Below are positions 30,204 through 42,694 of a stretch of DNA of 64,000 nucleotides, one piece after another (within the stretch, counting starts at the first letter, position 1; each line of letters opens with the position of its first letter). A model generated the notes under the pieces. The model did no database searches. It was not told where the DNA came from and was given only the letters and a program-made list of their open reading frames with translations. Source of the DNA: Enterobacteriaceae endosymbiont of Donacia vulgaris (lineage in GTDB: Bacteria > Pseudomonadota > Gammaproteobacteria > Enterobacterales > Enterobacteriaceae); contig NZ_CP046190.1 in assembly GCF_012568445.1 (NCBI RefSeq), forward strand, positions 288,057-352,056, read 5' to 3'. The position numbers and the translations under genes were made by a program.

Positions 30204-30836
30204 TTAATTTTTATATTCTTTTGCAAGAATATAAATTTCACTTGATTTAGATCTTGACGCATTAGGTTTTCTAATTTTAACTATTTTAAATATAGAGTTA
30301 ATCTTATTATAATATCGGACTAGTTCATGACCTTGAAATGTTTTGACTAAAAAAATTCCATTATGTTTTAGATGAGAATAACATAATTTTAAAGTTAGTT
30401 CATTTAAATAACTAATTCTAGGTATATCTATTTCCTTTATACCAGAAATATTAGGAGACATATCTGACATTATCATATGTACTTTTATTTTATTAAGTTT
30501 TTTTATAATTTTATTAAAAAAAATAGAATTACATATATTACCTTGATAAAAAGTAACATTTTTAATATTACTCATTGGTAATATATCACATGCAATAATT
30601 TTTCCTTTATTACCAATTTTTAATGAAGCAAAACTAGACCATCCCCCTGGAGAAGATCCCAAATCAATTATAGTCATACCTTTTTTAAAAATTTTATCTA
30701 TTTTTTCTATTTCTGCTAATTTAAACCATGATCTTGATCTATACTTACTAATATTTTTTTGAACTTTTTTTATATAAAAATCTTTAAAATTATTTTTTAA
30801 CCATATTTTAGATTTTCTATTTTTTTTATAATTCAT
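30204..30836 (-). CDS. rlmE: 23S rRNA 2'-O-methyltransferase RlmE (RrmJ/FtsJ)
   Basis: RlmE methylates U2552 in the 23S A-loop, a late step in 50S maturation. The 210 residues match the family (209). The SAM-binding motif DLGSSPGGWSSFA, the DMSPNISG segment and the catalytic Lys region FLVKTFQGHE are present. RSRSWFKLAEI near the N-terminus is the usual substrate-binding start. It is 36 bases upstream of ftsH, the E. coli operon order. greA and yhbY are missing upstream, where rpoC now lies. Confidence 0.95.
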   Translation of the reverse strand: MNYKKNRKSKIWLKNNFKDFYIKKVQKNISKYRSRSWFKLAEIEKIDKIFKKGMTIIDLGSSPGGWSSFASLKIGNKGKIIACDILPMSNIKNVTFYQGNICNSIFFNKIIKKLNKIKVHMIMSDMSPNISGIKEIDIPRISYLNELTLKLCYSHLKHNGIFLVKTFQGHELVRYYNKINSIFKIVKIRKPNASRSKSSEIYILAKEYKN

Positions 30837-31103
30837 AAAATTATTTATTTTAGAATATTAAATATTTATTTCATGAAATAATTGTTAATAATAATATCAA
30901 AAAATTTTAAATATTACAATTTGTAATGAATAAACTTATGATATTATTAATTTTAGAAAATTATGTTATATTTTAGATAAAAATACATTTCTTAAAAATA
31001 TCAATTAAGTTTTCTAATAATATTTAAAAAAATATATTCAAACTTTTTGTAATATTTTTGTTAATTTAAACGTCGAAATAAATTTCTTTAAAATATATCA
31101 TTT
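30837..31103. other. Spacer between rpoC and rlmE
   Basis: The 267-bp AT-rich spacer is where the rpoBC block meets the rlmE-ftsH block, which are far apart in E. coli. I see only a short perfect palindrome (TTATTTCATGAAATAA, about 30865-30880) and no gene. It should contain the rpoC terminator and the rlmE promoter, but neither stands out. Confidence 0.4.
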
Positions 31104-34100
31104 TTAATTAGCATTTAATAATTCAGTTAAATTAGCAGCAGCAGAATCTGCTGAAGAAATATTGTTTGTTTTTTTATCAATATTCTTTTTATTGATACGA
31201 TTTGTATGATAAGAATATCCAGTTCCTGCAGGAATTAATCTACCTACAATTACATTTTCTTTTAATCCTTTTAATTTATCATTTTTCCCTGCTACAGATG
31301 ATTCTGTTAAAACTCTTGTAGTTTCTTGAAAAGAAGCAGCTGAAATAAAAGAAGAAGTTGCTAAAGATGCTTTAGTAATACCTAATAAATCACGATTATA
31401 TAATGCTATATTTTTCCCTTGATTTTTTAATTTTTTATTTTCCATAATAATTTTTGAAACTTCTACTTGTTCCCCTTCTAAAAAACTAGAATCTCCCATT
31501 TTGATTATAGTAGCTTTCCGTAACATTTGCCGTATAATTACTTCTATATGTTTATCATTAATTTTTACTCCTTGTAATCGATAAACATCTTGTACTTCAT
31601 TGATTATATAATTAGTAACAGCATTTACACCTCTTAATCTTAAAATATCATGTGGAGATTCTGGACCATCTGAAATAATATCTCCTTTGTTAATTATTTC
31701 ACCTTCAAAAATATTTAATTGTCTCCATTTAGGAATCATTTCTTCATATGGTTCTATATCTGAATTCATCGGCGTAATTATTATTCTTCTTTTTCCTTTT
31801 GTTTCTTTACCAAATGAAATAACACCACTAATTTCTGCTAAAATAGCAGAATCTTTAGGTTTTCTTGCTTCAAATAAATCTGCTACTCTTGGAAGTCCTC
31901 CGGTAATATCTTTAGTTCCTCCAGATTCTTGAGGAACTTTTGCTAACACATCACCAATGTTAATTATACTTCCATCTTGTAAATGAATTATAGATTTATT
32001 AGGTAAAAAATAATGTGCCGGCATATCTGTACCAGGTATAATTATATCTTCATTATTTTTATTTAAAATTTTAATCATAGGTCTAAGATCTCTTCCTAAT
32101 GAAGGTCTTTCTGAAGTATCCAAGACAACTATAGATACTAATCCTGTTAAATCATCAGTTTGTTTTATAATAGTTTGGCCTTCTAACATATTAATAAATT
32201 TTATTTTACCACTAACTTCAGTAATAATTGGCATACTATGAGGATCCCAATATGAAACTATTTCACCAGCAATAATATGAGATCCATTCTTTTTAGTTAT
32301 GATTGCTCCATATGGTATTTTATAACTTTCTATAATTTTATTTAAGTGATCAATTACTTTTAATTCAGCATTTCTAGAAATTACTACTAATTTATTAGTT
32401 GTATTTATAACTGATTTTGTATTTATTAATTTAATAATACCATTATCTTTTACTTGTATACTAGATTCTGCAGCAGATCTTGATGCAGCTCCTCCAATAT
32501 GGAATGTTCTCATAGTTAATTGCGTTCCAGGCTCACCTATAGATTGAGCCGCAATAACACCTATTGCTTCTCCTTTATTTATAATATGTCCTCTAGCTAA
32601 ATCACGACCATAACAATACGCGCATACTCCAAAAGAAGTTTCACAACTAACAACAGATCTTACTTTAATATTATCAATTGAATTTTTTTCTAAAATATCA
32701 CAATGTTTTTCATTTAATAATGTATTATTACTAATTAAAATTGTTTTACCATCTGTTTTAACCACATCTTCTGCTGTTACTCTACCTAAAACCCTTACTC
32801 TTAATGATTCTTTTATATCTCCTCCTGTAATAATAGAAGAAATTCTTATTCCACCTAAAGTATGACAATCTTTTTCTGTTATAACTAAATCTTGTGCTAC
32901 ATCTACTAACCTTCTTGTTAAATATCCAGAGTTAGCTGTTTTTAAAGCAGTATCTGCTAATCCTTTTCTAGCTCCATGAGTAGATATAAAATATTGTAAA
33001 ACATTTAAACCCTCTCTAAAATTAGCAATAATTGGCGTTTCAATAATAGATCCATCAGGTTTTGCCATCAAACCTCTCATACCTGCTAATTGTCTAATTT
33101 GTGCAGCAGAACCTCTAGCACCAGAATCTGCCATCATAAAAATATTATTAAAAGAACTTTGTTTAATTAAATTACCTTTTTTATCAATGATTTGTTCTAC
33201 TGATAAGTTTTTCATCATAGCCTTAGCAATTTTTTCATTTGCAGCAGCCCAAATATCAATAACTTTATTATATCTTTCACCAGAAGTAACAAGACCAGAT
33301 TGAAATTGTTCTTGAATTTCATTAACTTCTAGTTTTGCTTCATTAATAATTTCAGTTTTATTTTTCGGAATTACTATATCATCGATACCAACAGAAGAAC
33401 CTGATTTAGTAGCATATTTAAATCCAGTATACATAATTTGATCGGCAAAAATTACTGTATCTTTTAATCCTAAAATTCTATAACATATATTAAGAATATT
33501 AGAAATATCTTTTTTCCCTAGGGTTTTATTTATCATATGGTATGGTATACCTTTAGGAACTTGATTCCAAAAAATAGCTCTACCAATTGTAGTATCAACA
33601 AGAATATGATTTTTAATCCATTTATTGGTTAATAAATTTTTTGTATATTCTTTAATTTTAACTTTAACACGAGAATGTAAATCTACTTGTCCTGAATTAT
33701 ATGCACGTTCTACTTCTTTTGGTCCTGTTAATATCATTCCTTCACCATATGCATTAATTTTGTCTTTAGTCATATAATATATTCCTAATACTACATCTTG
33801 TGATGGAACAATAATAGGTTCTCCATTTGCTGGCGATAAAATATTATTAGTAGACATCATTAAAATTCTTGCTTCTAATTGAGCTTCTAATGTTAAGGGA
33901 ATATGAACAGCCATTTGATCACCATCAAAATCAGCATTATAAGCTGCACATACTAAAGGATGTAATTGTATTGCTTTACCTTCAATTAAAATAGGTTCAA
34001 AAGCTTGTATTCCTAATCTATGTAGAGTAGGTGCTCTATTTAACAAAACAGGATGTTCTTTAATTACGTCATCGAGTATATCCCATACTATCGGATCTTC

Positions 34101-35309
34101 TTTTTCTACCATTTTTTTTGCAGCTTTAATCGTATTAGCAAAACCTTTAATTTCTAATTTACCATATATAAATGGTTTAAATAATTCTAATGCCATTTTT
34201 TTAGGTAAACCACATTGGTGTAAACGTAAATAAGGACCTACTGTTATAACAGATCTTCCTGAATAATCAACTCTTTTACCTAATAAATTTTGTCTAAATC
34301 TTCCTTGTTTACCTTTAATCATATCTGCTAATGATTTTAAAGGACGTTTATTAGAACCTGTAATAGCTTTACCTCTTCTACCATTATCTAATAATGCATC
34401 AACAGCTTCTTGTAACATTCTTTTTTCATTTTTTACAATAATATCAGGAGCAGATAATTCTAGTAAACGTTTTAATCTGTTATTACGATTAATAACACGA
34501 CGATACAGATCATTTAAATCTGATGTTGCAAATCTACCTCCATCTAAAGGAACTAAAGGTCTTAAATCAGGAGGTAATACAGGTAATACATTCATGATCA
34601 TCCATTCTGGTTTATTACCTGAAATTATAAAAGATTCTAATAATTTAATTCTTTTAGCTATTTTTTTTCTTTTAGTTTCTGAATTTGTATTATATAATTC
34701 ATGACGTAATAATTTACATTCTTGTTTCAAATTAATATTTTTTAATAAATATTGTATAGCTTCAGCTCCGATTTTAGCTTCAAATTCATTTCCAAATTCT
34801 TCTAATAAATCTAAATATTGTTCTTCAGATAAAATTTGTTTTTTTTTTAATGAGGACATACCTTCTTTAATAACAACATAAGATTCAAAATATAATACTT
34901 TTTCTATATCTCTTAAAGGCATATTAAGTAATAAACCTATTCTAGAAGGTAAAGATTTTAAAAACCATATATGAGCAATCGGAGATGCTAATTCAATATG
35001 TCCCATTCTATCTCGTCTAACTTTAGTTTGTGTAACTTCAACTCCACATTTTTCACAAACAACACCCCTATGTTTTAACCGTTTATATTTACCACATAAA
35101 CATTCATAATCTTTAATAGGGCCAAAAATACGAGCACAAAATAAACCATCTCTTTCTGGTTTAAAAGTACGGTAATTAATTGTTTCAGGTTTTTTAACTT
35201 CCCCAAAAGACCAAGATTTTATCATATCAGAAGAAGCTAGAGAAAGTTTTATTGAATCAAATTCTTCTATTTTTTTTTGTGATTTTAAAAAATTAAATAA
35301 ATCTTTCAC
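31104..35309 (-). CDS. rpoC: DNA-directed RNA polymerase subunit beta'
   Basis: Beta' forms half of the RNA polymerase active cleft and holds the catalytic magnesium. The 1401 residues (E. coli 1407) show the N-terminal zinc ribbon [20 protein letters not shown], the catalytic NADFDGDQM, the trigger-loop region GLRASGA-type sequence seen here as [18 protein letters not shown], and the second zinc site with [13 protein letters not shown]. The start is GTG at 35309, giving [11 protein letters not shown] like E. coli MKDLLKFLKAQ. It follows rpoB by 50 bases. Confidence 0.98.
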   Translation of the reverse strand: MKDLFNFLKSQKKIEEFDSIKLSLASSDMIKSWSFGEVKKPETINYRTFKPERDGLFCARIFGPIKDYECLCGKYKRLKHRGVVCEKCGVEVTQTKVRRDRMGHIELASPIAHIWFLKSLPSRIGLLLNMPLRDIEKVLYFESYVVIKEGMSSLKKKQILSEEQYLDLLEEFGNEFEAKIGAEAIQYLLKNINLKQECKLLRHELYNTNSETKRKKIAKRIKLLESFIISGNKPEWMIMNVLPVLPPDLRPLVPLDGGRFATSDLNDLYRRVINRNNRLKRLLELSAPDIIVKNEKRMLQEAVDALLDNGRRGKAITGSNKRPLKSLADMIKGKQGRFRQNLLGKRVDYSGRSVITVGPYLRLHQCGLPKKMALELFKPFIYGKLEIKGFANTIKAAKKMVEKEDPIVWDILDDVIKEHPVLLNRAPTLHRLGIQAFEPILIEGKAIQLHPLVCAAYNADFDGDQMAVHIPLTLEAQLEARILMMSTNNILSPANGEPIIVPSQDVVLGIYYMTKDKINAYGEGMILTGPKEVERAYNSGQVDLHSRVKVKIKEYTKNLLTNKWIKNHILVDTTIGRAIFWNQVPKGIPYHMINKTLGKKDISNILNICYRILGLKDTVIFADQIMYTGFKYATKSGSSVGIDDIVIPKNKTEIINEAKLEVNEIQEQFQSGLVTSGERYNKVIDIWAAANEKIAKAMMKNLSVEQIIDKKGNLIKQSSFNNIFMMADSGARGSAAQIRQLAGMRGLMAKPDGSIIETPIIANFREGLNVLQYFISTHGARKGLADTALKTANSGYLTRRLVDVAQDLVITEKDCHTLGGIRISSIITGGDIKESLRVRVLGRVTAEDVVKTDGKTILISNNTLLNEKHCDILEKNSIDNIKVRSVVSCETSFGVCAYCYGRDLARGHIINKGEAIGVIAAQSIGEPGTQLTMRTFHIGGAASRSAAESSIQVKDNGIIKLINTKSVINTTNKLVVISRNAELKVIDHLNKIIESYKIPYGAIITKKNGSHIIAGEIVSYWDPHSMPIITEVSGKIKFINMLEGQTIIKQTDDLTGLVSIVVLDTSERPSLGRDLRPMIKILNKNNEDIIIPGTDMPAHYFLPNKSIIHLQDGSIINIGDVLAKVPQESGGTKDITGGLPRVADLFEARKPKDSAILAEISGVISFGKETKGKRRIIITPMNSDIEPYEEMIPKWRQLNIFEGEIINKGDIISDGPESPHDILRLRGVNAVTNYIINEVQDVYRLQGVKINDKHIEVIIRQMLRKATIIKMGDSSFLEGEQVEVSKIIMENKKLKNQGKNIALYNRDLLGITKASLATSSFISAASFQETTRVLTESSVAGKNDKLKGLKENVIVGRLIPAGTGYSYHTNRINKKNIDKKTNNISSADSAAANLTELLNAN

Positions 35310-35359
35310 AAATTTATTACCTCAATTATATTAACTAACAAAATTTTAATATAAAATTA

Positions 35360-38300
35360 TTATTCTGTATTTTCTAAACTGATATTTATACCTAATGAAC
35401 GTATTTCTTTAAGTAAGACATTAAAAGATTCTGGAATACCAGCTTCCATTTGATGATTCCCATCAACAATATTTTTATACATTTTAGTTCTACCATTTAC
35501 ATCATCAGATTTAATTGTTAACATTTCTTGTAAAGTATATGCTGCTCCGTATGCTTCTAACGCCCAAACTTCCATTTCTCCAAATCTTTGCCCACCAAAT
35601 TGAGCTTTTCCACCTAATGGTTGTTGTGTTACAAGACTATATGAACCTGTAGATCTAGCATGCATTTTATCATCTACTAAATGATTTAATTTTAACATAT
35701 ACATATATCCGACAGTAACTGGTCTTTCAAAAGCTTCTCCTGTACGTCCATCATATAATTTAATTTGTCCAGAAATTGGTAAACCGGATAGTTTTAATAA
35801 TTCTTTTATTTCTTGTTCCTGAGCACCATCAAAAACAGGAGTAGCAATAGGCATTCCTTTTTTTAAATTTTTTGCTAATGTAATTATTTCGTTATCAGTA
35901 AAATTATCTAAATCTATTTTTTGTCGTATATTATTACCAATGTTATATGCTTTTTGAAGAAAATTACGTATTTTATCTATTCTTATTTTTTCTTTTAATA
36001 AAATATTAATTTTATTTCCAATGCCTTTGGCAGCCATACCTAAATGAGTTTCTAATATTTGTCCTATATTCATTCTAGATGGCACCCCTAATGGATTTAA
36101 AATAATATCAATTGGAACACCATTTTTATCATAAGGCATATCTTCGACAGGACAAATTTTTGAAATTACTCCCTTATTACCATGTCTTCCTGCCATTTTA
36201 TCACCTGATTGTATTTGTCTTTTTACAGCTAAATTTACTTTAATAATTTTTAAAATTCCAGGTGCTAAATCATTTCCTTGCATAATTTTATTTTTTTGTA
36301 ATTTAATTTTTTTTTCAAAAATATTTTTTATTTCTTTATATTGTTTAATTAAATTATCTAATTGAGAATTTTTTAATTTTTTTTGTAATAATATAATAAA
36401 GTTTATATCACAAATTTTTATATTTTCTTTTTTAAGAAAATTATTTTTTAATAAAAAGTTTTGTATAGTTAATAATATATTTTGTTCAAAAATTTTTTGT
36501 TCAGCAAATAAATCTTCTTTTACCTGTTTTAATTGCATTTCTTCTATTTCTATAGTTCTTTTATCTTTTTTTACACCTTCTCTTGTAAAAATTTGTACAT
36601 CAATAACAGTTCCATATACACCATTTGGTACACGTAAAGAAGTATCTTTTACATCAGAAGCTTTTTCTCCAAAAATAGCACGTAATAGTTTTTCTTCTGG
36701 TGATAATTGTGTTTCTCCTTTAGGAGTTACCTTTCCTACAAGGATATCTCCATTTTTTACTTCAGCACCAACATATACAATACCAGATTCATCTAATTTA
36801 GATAAAGAAGATTCACTTACATTTGGTATGTCAGACGTAATTTCTTCTTGACCTAACTTAGTATCACGAGATATACAAGATAATTCTTGTATATGTATAG
36901 TTGTAAATTTATCTTCTTGAACAATTTTTTCTGATAATAAAATAGAATCTTCAAAATTATAACCATTCCATGGCATGAAAGCAACTCTCATGTTTTGACC
37001 TAATGCTAATTCTCCTAAATCTGTAGCAGGACCATCTGCTAATACATCTCCTTTTTTTACTAATTCTCCTAAATTTACAGATGGAATTTGATTAATGCAT
37101 GTATTTTGATTTGATCTTATATATTTTTCTAAATAATATATGTCTATATCATTTTTAATATTATTATTCTTTCTTTTTATTATAATACGAGAAGCATCAA
37201 CGTATTGTACAATTCCTGAATTTTTTGCAATTACAGTAACCCCTGAATCTACTGCTACAATTCTTTCCATTCCAGTCCCTACTAAAGGTTTTTCTGTTTT
37301 TAATGTAGGGACAGCTTGTCTCTGCATATTTGCTCCCATTAAAGCACGATTAGCATCATCATGCTCTAAAAAAGGAATTAAAGAAGCACCTATAGAAACA
37401 ATTTGTTGTGTAGAAACATCCATATAATGTACTTGTTCTTTTTTAAATAAACCTGATTCACCTTTATAACGACATGTAATAAATTTATCAACAATATATT
37501 TTTTTTTATCTATATTAGTATTAGCTTGCGCAATAATAAAATTACCCTCTTCTATTGAAGATAAATATTTAATGTTGTCAGTAACAAATCCATTTTTTAC
37601 TAATCTATATGGTGATTCTAAAAATCCATATTGATTTGTCCTAGCATATACTGATAAAGAATTTATTAAACCTATATTTGGACCTTCTGGTGTTTCAATA
37701 GGACATATTCTACCATAATGCGTAGGATGTACATCTCTAACTTCAAAACCAGCTCTTTCTCTAGTCAATCCCCCAGGCCCTAAAGCAGAAATACGACGTT
37801 TATGTGTAATTTCTGATAATGGATTATTTTGATCCATAAATTGCGATAATTGACTAGAACAAAAAAATTCTTTTAAAGCTGCAGAAATTGGTTTCGCATT
37901 AATCATATCTTGAGGTAATATAGTTTCTATATCTCCTAAAGATAATCTTTCTCTAACTGCTCTTTCAACACGGATTAAACCTATACGAAATTGATTTTCA
38001 GCCATTTCTCCAATTGAACGAATTCTTCTATTTCCTAAATGATCAATATCATCAATATCTCCAGTACCATTACGGATATTAATTAATTTTTTAATAACAT
38101 CGACAATATCTTCTTTACTTAAAATTCCAGAACCAGAAATAGATTTTCTAGACAATGAACGATTAAATTTCATTCTGCCTACAGGAGATAAATCATAACG
38201 ATCTTCCATAAAAAATAATTTTTTAAATAAAATTTCTGCAGCTTCTTTTGTAGGTGGTTCTCCAGGACGCATCATTCTATAAATTTCAACTAAAGCATCT

Positions 38301-39376
38301 AAACGTGTAGTTGTATTATCTATTTTTAATGTTTCAGAAATATAATTACCATGATCTAAATCATTAGTAAAAATAGTTTTAATAATATTATTATGCTTAA
38401 AAATTTGATTAATTATCTCTAGAGATAAAGGAGAATTTGCAGAAATAATTATTTCTCCTGTTATTGGATTAACATAATCTTTGATAACTCTTTTTCCTAT
38501 CATATATTCTATAGGAATATTTATACATTTTAGATTATTTTTTTTAAGTTGATTAATATGACGTATTGTAATTCTTTTACCTTTTTCGACATAAATAATA
38601 TTATTAGCTTTAATATCAAAAAATGCTGTTTCCCCTCTTAGTCTATCTGGGATTAATAACATTTCTATTTGATTATTTTTTATTTCATAAATATCTTTTT
38701 CAAAAAAGAGATCTAATATTTCTTCTATATCATAATTTAAAGCACGTAAAATAACTGTAACTGGTAATTTTCTTCTTCTATCTATACGTACAAAAATATT
38801 ATCTTTAGGATCAAATTCAAAATCTAACCAAGAACCTCTATAAGGAATAATACGAGCATTATATAATATTTTCCCTGAAGAATGTGTTTTACCTTTATCA
38901 CTATCAAAAAAAACACCTGGACTTCTATGTAACTGTGAAACAACAACACGTTCAATACCATTCACTATAAAAGTACCATTTTTAGTCATTAATGGTATTT
39001 CTCCCATATATACTTCTTGTTCCCGTATATTTTTAATGGATAATTCAGGTTTTTCTTTATCATAAATAACTAATCGTAATATTACTTTTATAGGAGCAGA
39101 ATAAGTCATACCTCGTGTATGACATTCTTTAACACTAAAAAGTGATTTTTCTAAACGATAATCGACATATTCTAATTTGGCATGACCACTATAACTAGTT
39201 ATAGGAAATATACTCTTAAATGCAGCTTCTAAGCCATATTGTCCTGTAAGATCTTTTTTTATAAATTTTTTAAATGAATCAATTTGAATAGATAATAAAT
39301 ATGGAATATTTAAAACTTGAGGTCTTTTTCCAAAATCTTTACGAATACGTTTTTTTTCAGTTTGAGAATAAACCAT
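35360..39376 (-). CDS. rpoB: DNA-directed RNA polymerase subunit beta
   Basis: Beta is the second large catalytic subunit and contains the rifampicin pocket. The 1338 residues are close to E. coli (1342). The rifampicin region reads [20 protein letters not shown] and [11 protein letters not shown], identical to the sensitive type at the positions I can compare. The C-terminal [22 protein letters not shown] is fully typical. The insertion near residues 950-1020 is Lys/Asn-rich and the most diverged part. ATG start, between rplL and rpoC. Confidence 0.98.
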   Translation of the reverse strand: MVYSQTEKKRIRKDFGKRPQVLNIPYLLSIQIDSFKKFIKKDLTGQYGLEAAFKSIFPITSYSGHAKLEYVDYRLEKSLFSVKECHTRGMTYSAPIKVILRLVIYDKEKPELSIKNIREQEVYMGEIPLMTKNGTFIVNGIERVVVSQLHRSPGVFFDSDKGKTHSSGKILYNARIIPYRGSWLDFEFDPKDNIFVRIDRRRKLPVTVILRALNYDIEEILDLFFEKDIYEIKNNQIEMLLIPDRLRGETAFFDIKANNIIYVEKGKRITIRHINQLKKNNLKCINIPIEYMIGKRVIKDYVNPITGEIIISANSPLSLEIINQIFKHNNIIKTIFTNDLDHGNYISETLKIDNTTTRLDALVEIYRMMRPGEPPTKEAAEILFKKLFFMEDRYDLSPVGRMKFNRSLSRKSISGSGILSKEDIVDVIKKLINIRNGTGDIDDIDHLGNRRIRSIGEMAENQFRIGLIRVERAVRERLSLGDIETILPQDMINAKPISAALKEFFCSSQLSQFMDQNNPLSEITHKRRISALGPGGLTRERAGFEVRDVHPTHYGRICPIETPEGPNIGLINSLSVYARTNQYGFLESPYRLVKNGFVTDNIKYLSSIEEGNFIIAQANTNIDKKKYIVDKFITCRYKGESGLFKKEQVHYMDVSTQQIVSIGASLIPFLEHDDANRALMGANMQRQAVPTLKTEKPLVGTGMERIVAVDSGVTVIAKNSGIVQYVDASRIIIKRKNNNIKNDIDIYYLEKYIRSNQNTCINQIPSVNLGELVKKGDVLADGPATDLGELALGQNMRVAFMPWNGYNFEDSILLSEKIVQEDKFTTIHIQELSCISRDTKLGQEEITSDIPNVSESSLSKLDESGIVYVGAEVKNGDILVGKVTPKGETQLSPEEKLLRAIFGEKASDVKDTSLRVPNGVYGTVIDVQIFTREGVKKDKRTIEIEEMQLKQVKEDLFAEQKIFEQNILLTIQNFLLKNNFLKKENIKICDINFIILLQKKLKNSQLDNLIKQYKEIKNIFEKKIKLQKNKIMQGNDLAPGILKIIKVNLAVKRQIQSGDKMAGRHGNKGVISKICPVEDMPYDKNGVPIDIILNPLGVPSRMNIGQILETHLGMAAKGIGNKINILLKEKIRIDKIRNFLQKAYNIGNNIRQKIDLDNFTDNEIITLAKNLKKGMPIATPVFDGAQEQEIKELLKLSGLPISGQIKLYDGRTGEAFERPVTVGYMYMLKLNHLVDDKMHARSTGSYSLVTQQPLGGKAQFGGQRFGEMEVWALEAYGAAYTLQEMLTIKSDDVNGRTKMYKNIVDGNHQMEAGIPESFNVLLKEIRSLGINISLENTE

Positions 39377-39481
39377 ATGGTTCCTCAGTTATCTGATCAA
39401 TTAAACAATTTAATTCAATTAATATTTATATTATTAAATATTATTTTATATAAATAAATTTTTATTTAAATTTTTAAAAAA

Positions 39482-39847
39482 TTATTTAATTTCTATTTCT
39501 GCTCCAGAAATTTTTAATTTAGATTCTAAATCTAATGCTTCTGTTTTATTAATAGATTCTTTTAATATTACAGGAGCAGATTCAACTAAATCTTTAGCTT
39601 CTTTTAATCCTAACCCCATTATACTTCTAACGGCTTTAATAACAGAAATTTTATTTTTTCCTATACTTTTTAAATATATATTAAATTCTGTTTGTTCTTC
39701 TTTCTCTTCTTTTTCTTGATTACTATTTCTTTCATTTATTATACTAGAAACACCAAATTTTTTTTCTATAGAACTGATTAATTCCATTAAATCCATAATT
39801 GACATAGATTCTATAGCTTTTATAATTTGTTCTTTAGTTATTGACAT
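39482..39847 (-). CDS. rplL: 50S ribosomal protein L7/L12
   Basis: L7/L12 forms the mobile stalk that recruits translational GTPases. The 121 residues equal the E. coli length. The N-terminal dimerisation helix (KEQIIKAIESMSIMDLMELI), an acidic Glu/Lys/Asn hinge and the C-terminal domain with KISVIKAVRSIMGLGLKEAK are present. The usual Ala/Gly-rich hinge has become a Glu/Lys/Gln stretch, which follows from AT bias. It lies between rplJ and rpoB. Confidence 0.96.
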   Translation of the reverse strand: MSITKEQIIKAIESMSIMDLMELISSIEKKFGVSSIINERNSNQEKEEKEEQTEFNIYLKSIGKNKISVIKAVRSIMGLGLKEAKDLVESAPVILKESINKTEALDLESKLKISGAEIEIK

Positions 39848-39894
39848 AATAATACTTTCCTAAAAATAATAATATTTTTTAAAATAAAATAAAT

Positions 39895-40383
39895 TTATTT
39901 GATATTCTTAATTGCAAGTAAAATTCTAATAAATTTTCCTATAGAAATATCTTTTATAATTACTATAAAACGTGTTATAGCTTCTTTATATGTAGGTAAG
40001 TCGGCTAAAAGATTAATTTTTTCACTATTTATGATTTTATTATCAAATGCTGCTGCTTTAATTTTAAAATTTTCATTTAATTTACTGAATTCATTAAATA
40101 AACGAGCAGCTGCTCCAGGATGTTTAAGTGAATATGCAATTAATATAGGACCCTTTATTAACGGTTCTAGACATTGAAAATTACTATTTTTAATAATTAA
40201 TTTTAATAATTTATTTCTTACAATACTTATAATAATATCATTTTTCCTACTTTTTTTCCTTAATTCATTTAAATTATTACTATTAACACCACAGAAATCA
40301 GCAATAACAGCTGATAAAGCATGTTTATTTATTTTACTTATTTTTGCAATAATCATTTTTTTTTTTGTGATATTTAATGACAT
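39895..40383 (-). CDS. rplJ: 50S ribosomal protein L10
   Basis: L10 anchors the L7/L12 dimers to the 50S stalk base and autoregulates the rplJL messenger in E. coli. The 162 residues (E. coli 165) start MSLNITKKKMIIAKISKINK and contain AVIADFCGVNSNNLNELRKKSR, GPILIAYSLKHPGAAARLFNEF and LPTYKEAITRFI. The C-terminal L12-binding helix is short. There is a 77-base leader after rplA, where the L10-binding site would be expected. I could not fold it with confidence. Confidence 0.95.
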   Translation of the reverse strand: MSLNITKKKMIIAKISKINKHALSAVIADFCGVNSNNLNELRKKSRKNDIIISIVRNKLLKLIIKNSNFQCLEPLIKGPILIAYSLKHPGAAARLFNEFSKLNENFKIKAAAFDNKIINSEKINLLADLPTYKEAITRFIVIIKDISIGKFIRILLAIKNIK

Positions 40384-40460
40384 TCTAAAAGGATTGCACT
40401 CCTATTTTTTTAGTAAAAATTATGATTGTAATATAAAAGAAATTTTTGTAAAGTGAAATA

Positions 40461-41162
40461 TTAATTTATTAAATTCATACAATCTTTTGTAATTTCTATA
40501 GAGATCCCCATAGTTGAGGATATGTATATTTTTTTTATATAATTACCCTTTAATTTTGTTGGTTTATATTTTTTTAAACTTTTTAATAAAGTTTGTAAAT
40601 TTTCTTTAATTTTATTATTTTCAAAATTAATTTTTCCTATACTAGCATGAATAATACCGTTTTTATCATTACGAAAATTAATTTGTCCATTACGTATTTT
40701 TTTTACTGTTTCAGCTATGTTATTTGTTATTGTTCCTAATTTAGGATTAGGCATTAGTCCTTTAGGGCCTAAAATAGGTCCTAATTTACTAACAATATCC
40801 ATTGCTTCTGGCGTAGAGATCACTACATCAATTTTTTTTTCACCATTAGTAATTTTTGTTGATAAATCATTCATTCCAATTAATTCTATTCCTAATTCTT
40901 TTGCTGTAATTGCTTCTCTACCACTAGCAAAAACTGCAAATTTTACTTGTTTACCAATACCATGAGGTAAACAAACACTCCCTCTAACATTTTGTTCGGT
41001 TTTTTTTGTGTTTATACCCAAATTAATAGCAATATCAATACTTTCAATAAATTTTATTTTACTTAAATTTTTTAAATTATTGATAGCATTTTCAATAGAG
41101 AATTGTTTTTTTAAATTTATATTTTTTGATATATAATCCATACGTTTTGTTAATTTTCCCAT
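40461..41162 (-). CDS. rplA: 50S ribosomal protein L1
   Basis: L1 forms the mobile stalk at the E-site and, in E. coli, represses its own rplKA message. The 233 residues match E. coli (234). The signature region VISTPEAMDIVSKLGPILGPKGLMPNPKLGT is complete, as is QVKFAVFASGREA in divergent form. It starts 3 bases after the rplK stop, so the two are translationally coupled as in E. coli. Confidence 0.97.
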   Translation of the reverse strand: MGKLTKRMDYISKNINLKKQFSIENAINNLKNLSKIKFIESIDIAINLGINTKKTEQNVRGSVCLPHGIGKQVKFAVFASGREAITAKELGIELIGMNDLSTKITNGEKKIDVVISTPEAMDIVSKLGPILGPKGLMPNPKLGTITNNIAETVKKIRNGQINFRNDKNGIIHASIGKINFENNKIKENLQTLLKSLKKYKPTKLKGNYIKKIYISSTMGISIEITKDCMNLIN

Positions 41163-41165
41163 TAT

Positions 41166-41594
41166 TTAATCCTCAATAATTAATCCCATAGAACGCGCGG
41201 TTCCTTTTATAGAAGACATCATAGATTTAATATTTATTCCATTCATATCAGTATATTTAATTTCCGCAATTTTACGAATTTGATCTTGTGTAATTACACC
41301 AATTTTTTCTATTTTTGGTTTATTTGATCCTTTTTTAATTCCAAGTATTTTTTTAATTATTGCAGATACTGGAGGAGTTTTAGTAATAAATGTAAAAGTT
41401 TTATCAATATAAATTGTAATTACTACTGGTATAGGCATTCCTTTTTCTAAATTACTAGTTTTTGAATTAAAAATTTTACAAAAATTCATAATATTAACAC
41501 CATGTTGTCCTAATGCAGGACCAATAGGTGGGCTAGGATTAGCACTACCAGCAGGTACTTGTAATTTTACATATGTTTTAATTTTTTTTGCCAT
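41166..41594 (-). CDS. rplK: 50S ribosomal protein L11
   Basis: L11 with 23S rRNA forms the GTPase-associated centre. Its 142 residues equal E. coli. The N-terminal [27 protein letters not shown] and the C-terminal rRNA-binding domain, with the family motif near [12 protein letters not shown] and [12 protein letters not shown], are clear. It heads the rplKA pair, 24 bases after nusG. Confidence 0.97.
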   Translation of the reverse strand: MAKKIKTYVKLQVPAGSANPSPPIGPALGQHGVNIMNFCKIFNSKTSNLEKGMPIPVVITIYIDKTFTFITKTPPVSAIIKKILGIKKGSNKPKIEKIGVITQDQIRKIAEIKYTDMNGINIKSMMSSIKGTARSMGLIIED

Positions 41595-41618
41595 AAATAT
41601 ATCTCAGTTAATTAATAT

Positions 41619-42164
41619 TTATCCTTTTTCTACTTGTCGAAAATCTAAATCTACAGGGGTAGATCTTCCAAAAATAGATACAGAAACTTTTAATCTACTT
41701 TTTTCATAATCTACTTCTTCTACTGTTCCATTAAAATCAGAAAATGGACCATCTTTTACTCTAATTATTTCTCCTGGATCAAATATTGTTTTGGGTCTAG
41801 GTTTATCTCCAATTTTTTGTAAGCGATTAATAATTATATTTACTTCTTTATCACTAATAGGTAAAGGATTATCAGATTTACCACCAATAAAACCTAAAAC
41901 TTTAGGTACACTACGTACTAAATGCCAACTTAATTCTTTCATAATCATATGGATTAATATATATCCTGGAAAAAATTTTCGATCACTTTTATATTTTTGA
42001 CCTCCACGTATTTCAACTACAGCTTCAGTAGGAATTAAAATTTTACCAAAATAATTATCCATATTATGAATTTTTATATATTCTTTTAATGATTGAGCAA
42101 CACGATGTTCAAAACCAGAACGAGCTTGAATAACATACCATTTTTTTTTTAAAGATTTATTCAT
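41619..42164 (-). CDS. nusG: Transcription termination/antitermination protein NusG
   Basis: NusG binds RNA polymerase with its NGN domain, and Rho or S10 with its KOW domain, coupling transcription to termination or translation. The 181 residues equal E. coli. [21 protein letters not shown] starts the NGN domain, and FPGYILIHM and [14 protein letters not shown] follow. The KOW motif is [22 protein letters not shown]. It is 2 bases after secE, as in the E. coli secE-nusG operon. Confidence 0.97.
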   Translation of the reverse strand: MNKSLKKKWYVIQARSGFEHRVAQSLKEYIKIHNMDNYFGKILIPTEAVVEIRGGQKYKSDRKFFPGYILIHMIMKELSWHLVRSVPKVLGFIGGKSDNPLPISDKEVNIIINRLQKIGDKPRPKTIFDPGEIIRVKDGPFSDFNGTVEEVDYEKSRLKVSVSIFGRSTPVDLDFRQVEKG

Positions 42165-42166
42165 TA

Positions 42167-42553
42167 TTATAACCTCGTTCCAGTTAAAAATGATATTAAA
42201 TAAATTAAAAAATTATCTAATACACAAAAAATAATAGAAATGATTGTAATAATTAATATTATTATTAATGTTGTATTCCAAGTATCTTTATAAGAAGGCC
42301 ATATAACTTTACGAGCTTCTATACGCGCATAATATATAAAAGAAAATAATTTTTTACCTTTTTTTGTACAGGAAATAATAAATATTATTAATGTTAATAT
42401 TAAAAAAAATAAAATTAAACGAATAAACAAATCTATATTTCGATAATTATAATTTAATATTAAAATAATAACTAATAAAATTGTACTAATAAACCATTTT
42501 ACAAGATCTGTAATATATTTATTTATGTTTTTTTTAAATTCTACAATATTCAT
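42167..42553 (-). CDS. secE: Preprotein translocase subunit SecE
   Basis: SecE clamps SecY in the inner-membrane translocon. From the ATG at 42553 it has 128 residues (E. coli 127). Three membrane segments are visible at about 17-35, 42-60 and 95-115. The conserved cytoplasmic amphipathic region [20 protein letters not shown] matches [20 protein letters not shown]. The frame extends five codons upstream to a TTG at 42568, but that codon has no better ribosome-binding site. secE follows tuf here, as it follows tufB in E. coli. Confidence 0.93.
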   Translation of the reverse strand: MNIVEFKKNINKYITDLVKWFISTILLVIILILNYNYRNIDLFIRLILFFLILTLIIFIISCTKKGKKLFSFIYYARIEARKVIWPSYKDTWNTTLIIILIITIISIIFCVLDNFLIYLISFLTGTRL

Positions 42554-42655
42554 TGTATATAACCACAAGCAACCAATATAAAATATATATATAAATTATA
42601 AAGAAATTTTACTAATAATTTATTAAATATTTTAATATTTTAAACAAAAGAATCA

Positions 42656-42673
42656 AAGGGAGTATTTTCCCTT
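42656..42673 (-). terminator. Short GC-containing hairpin between tuf and secE
   Basis: AAGGGA and TCCCTT form a 6-bp stem with a 6-base loop, 22 bases after the tuf stop. T-rich sequence follows on the minus strand. GC-containing stems are rare in these spacers, so it may terminate or attenuate transcription before secE-nusG. Confidence 0.5.
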
Positions 42674-42694
42674 ATCTTCTTTTATATGTATTAT

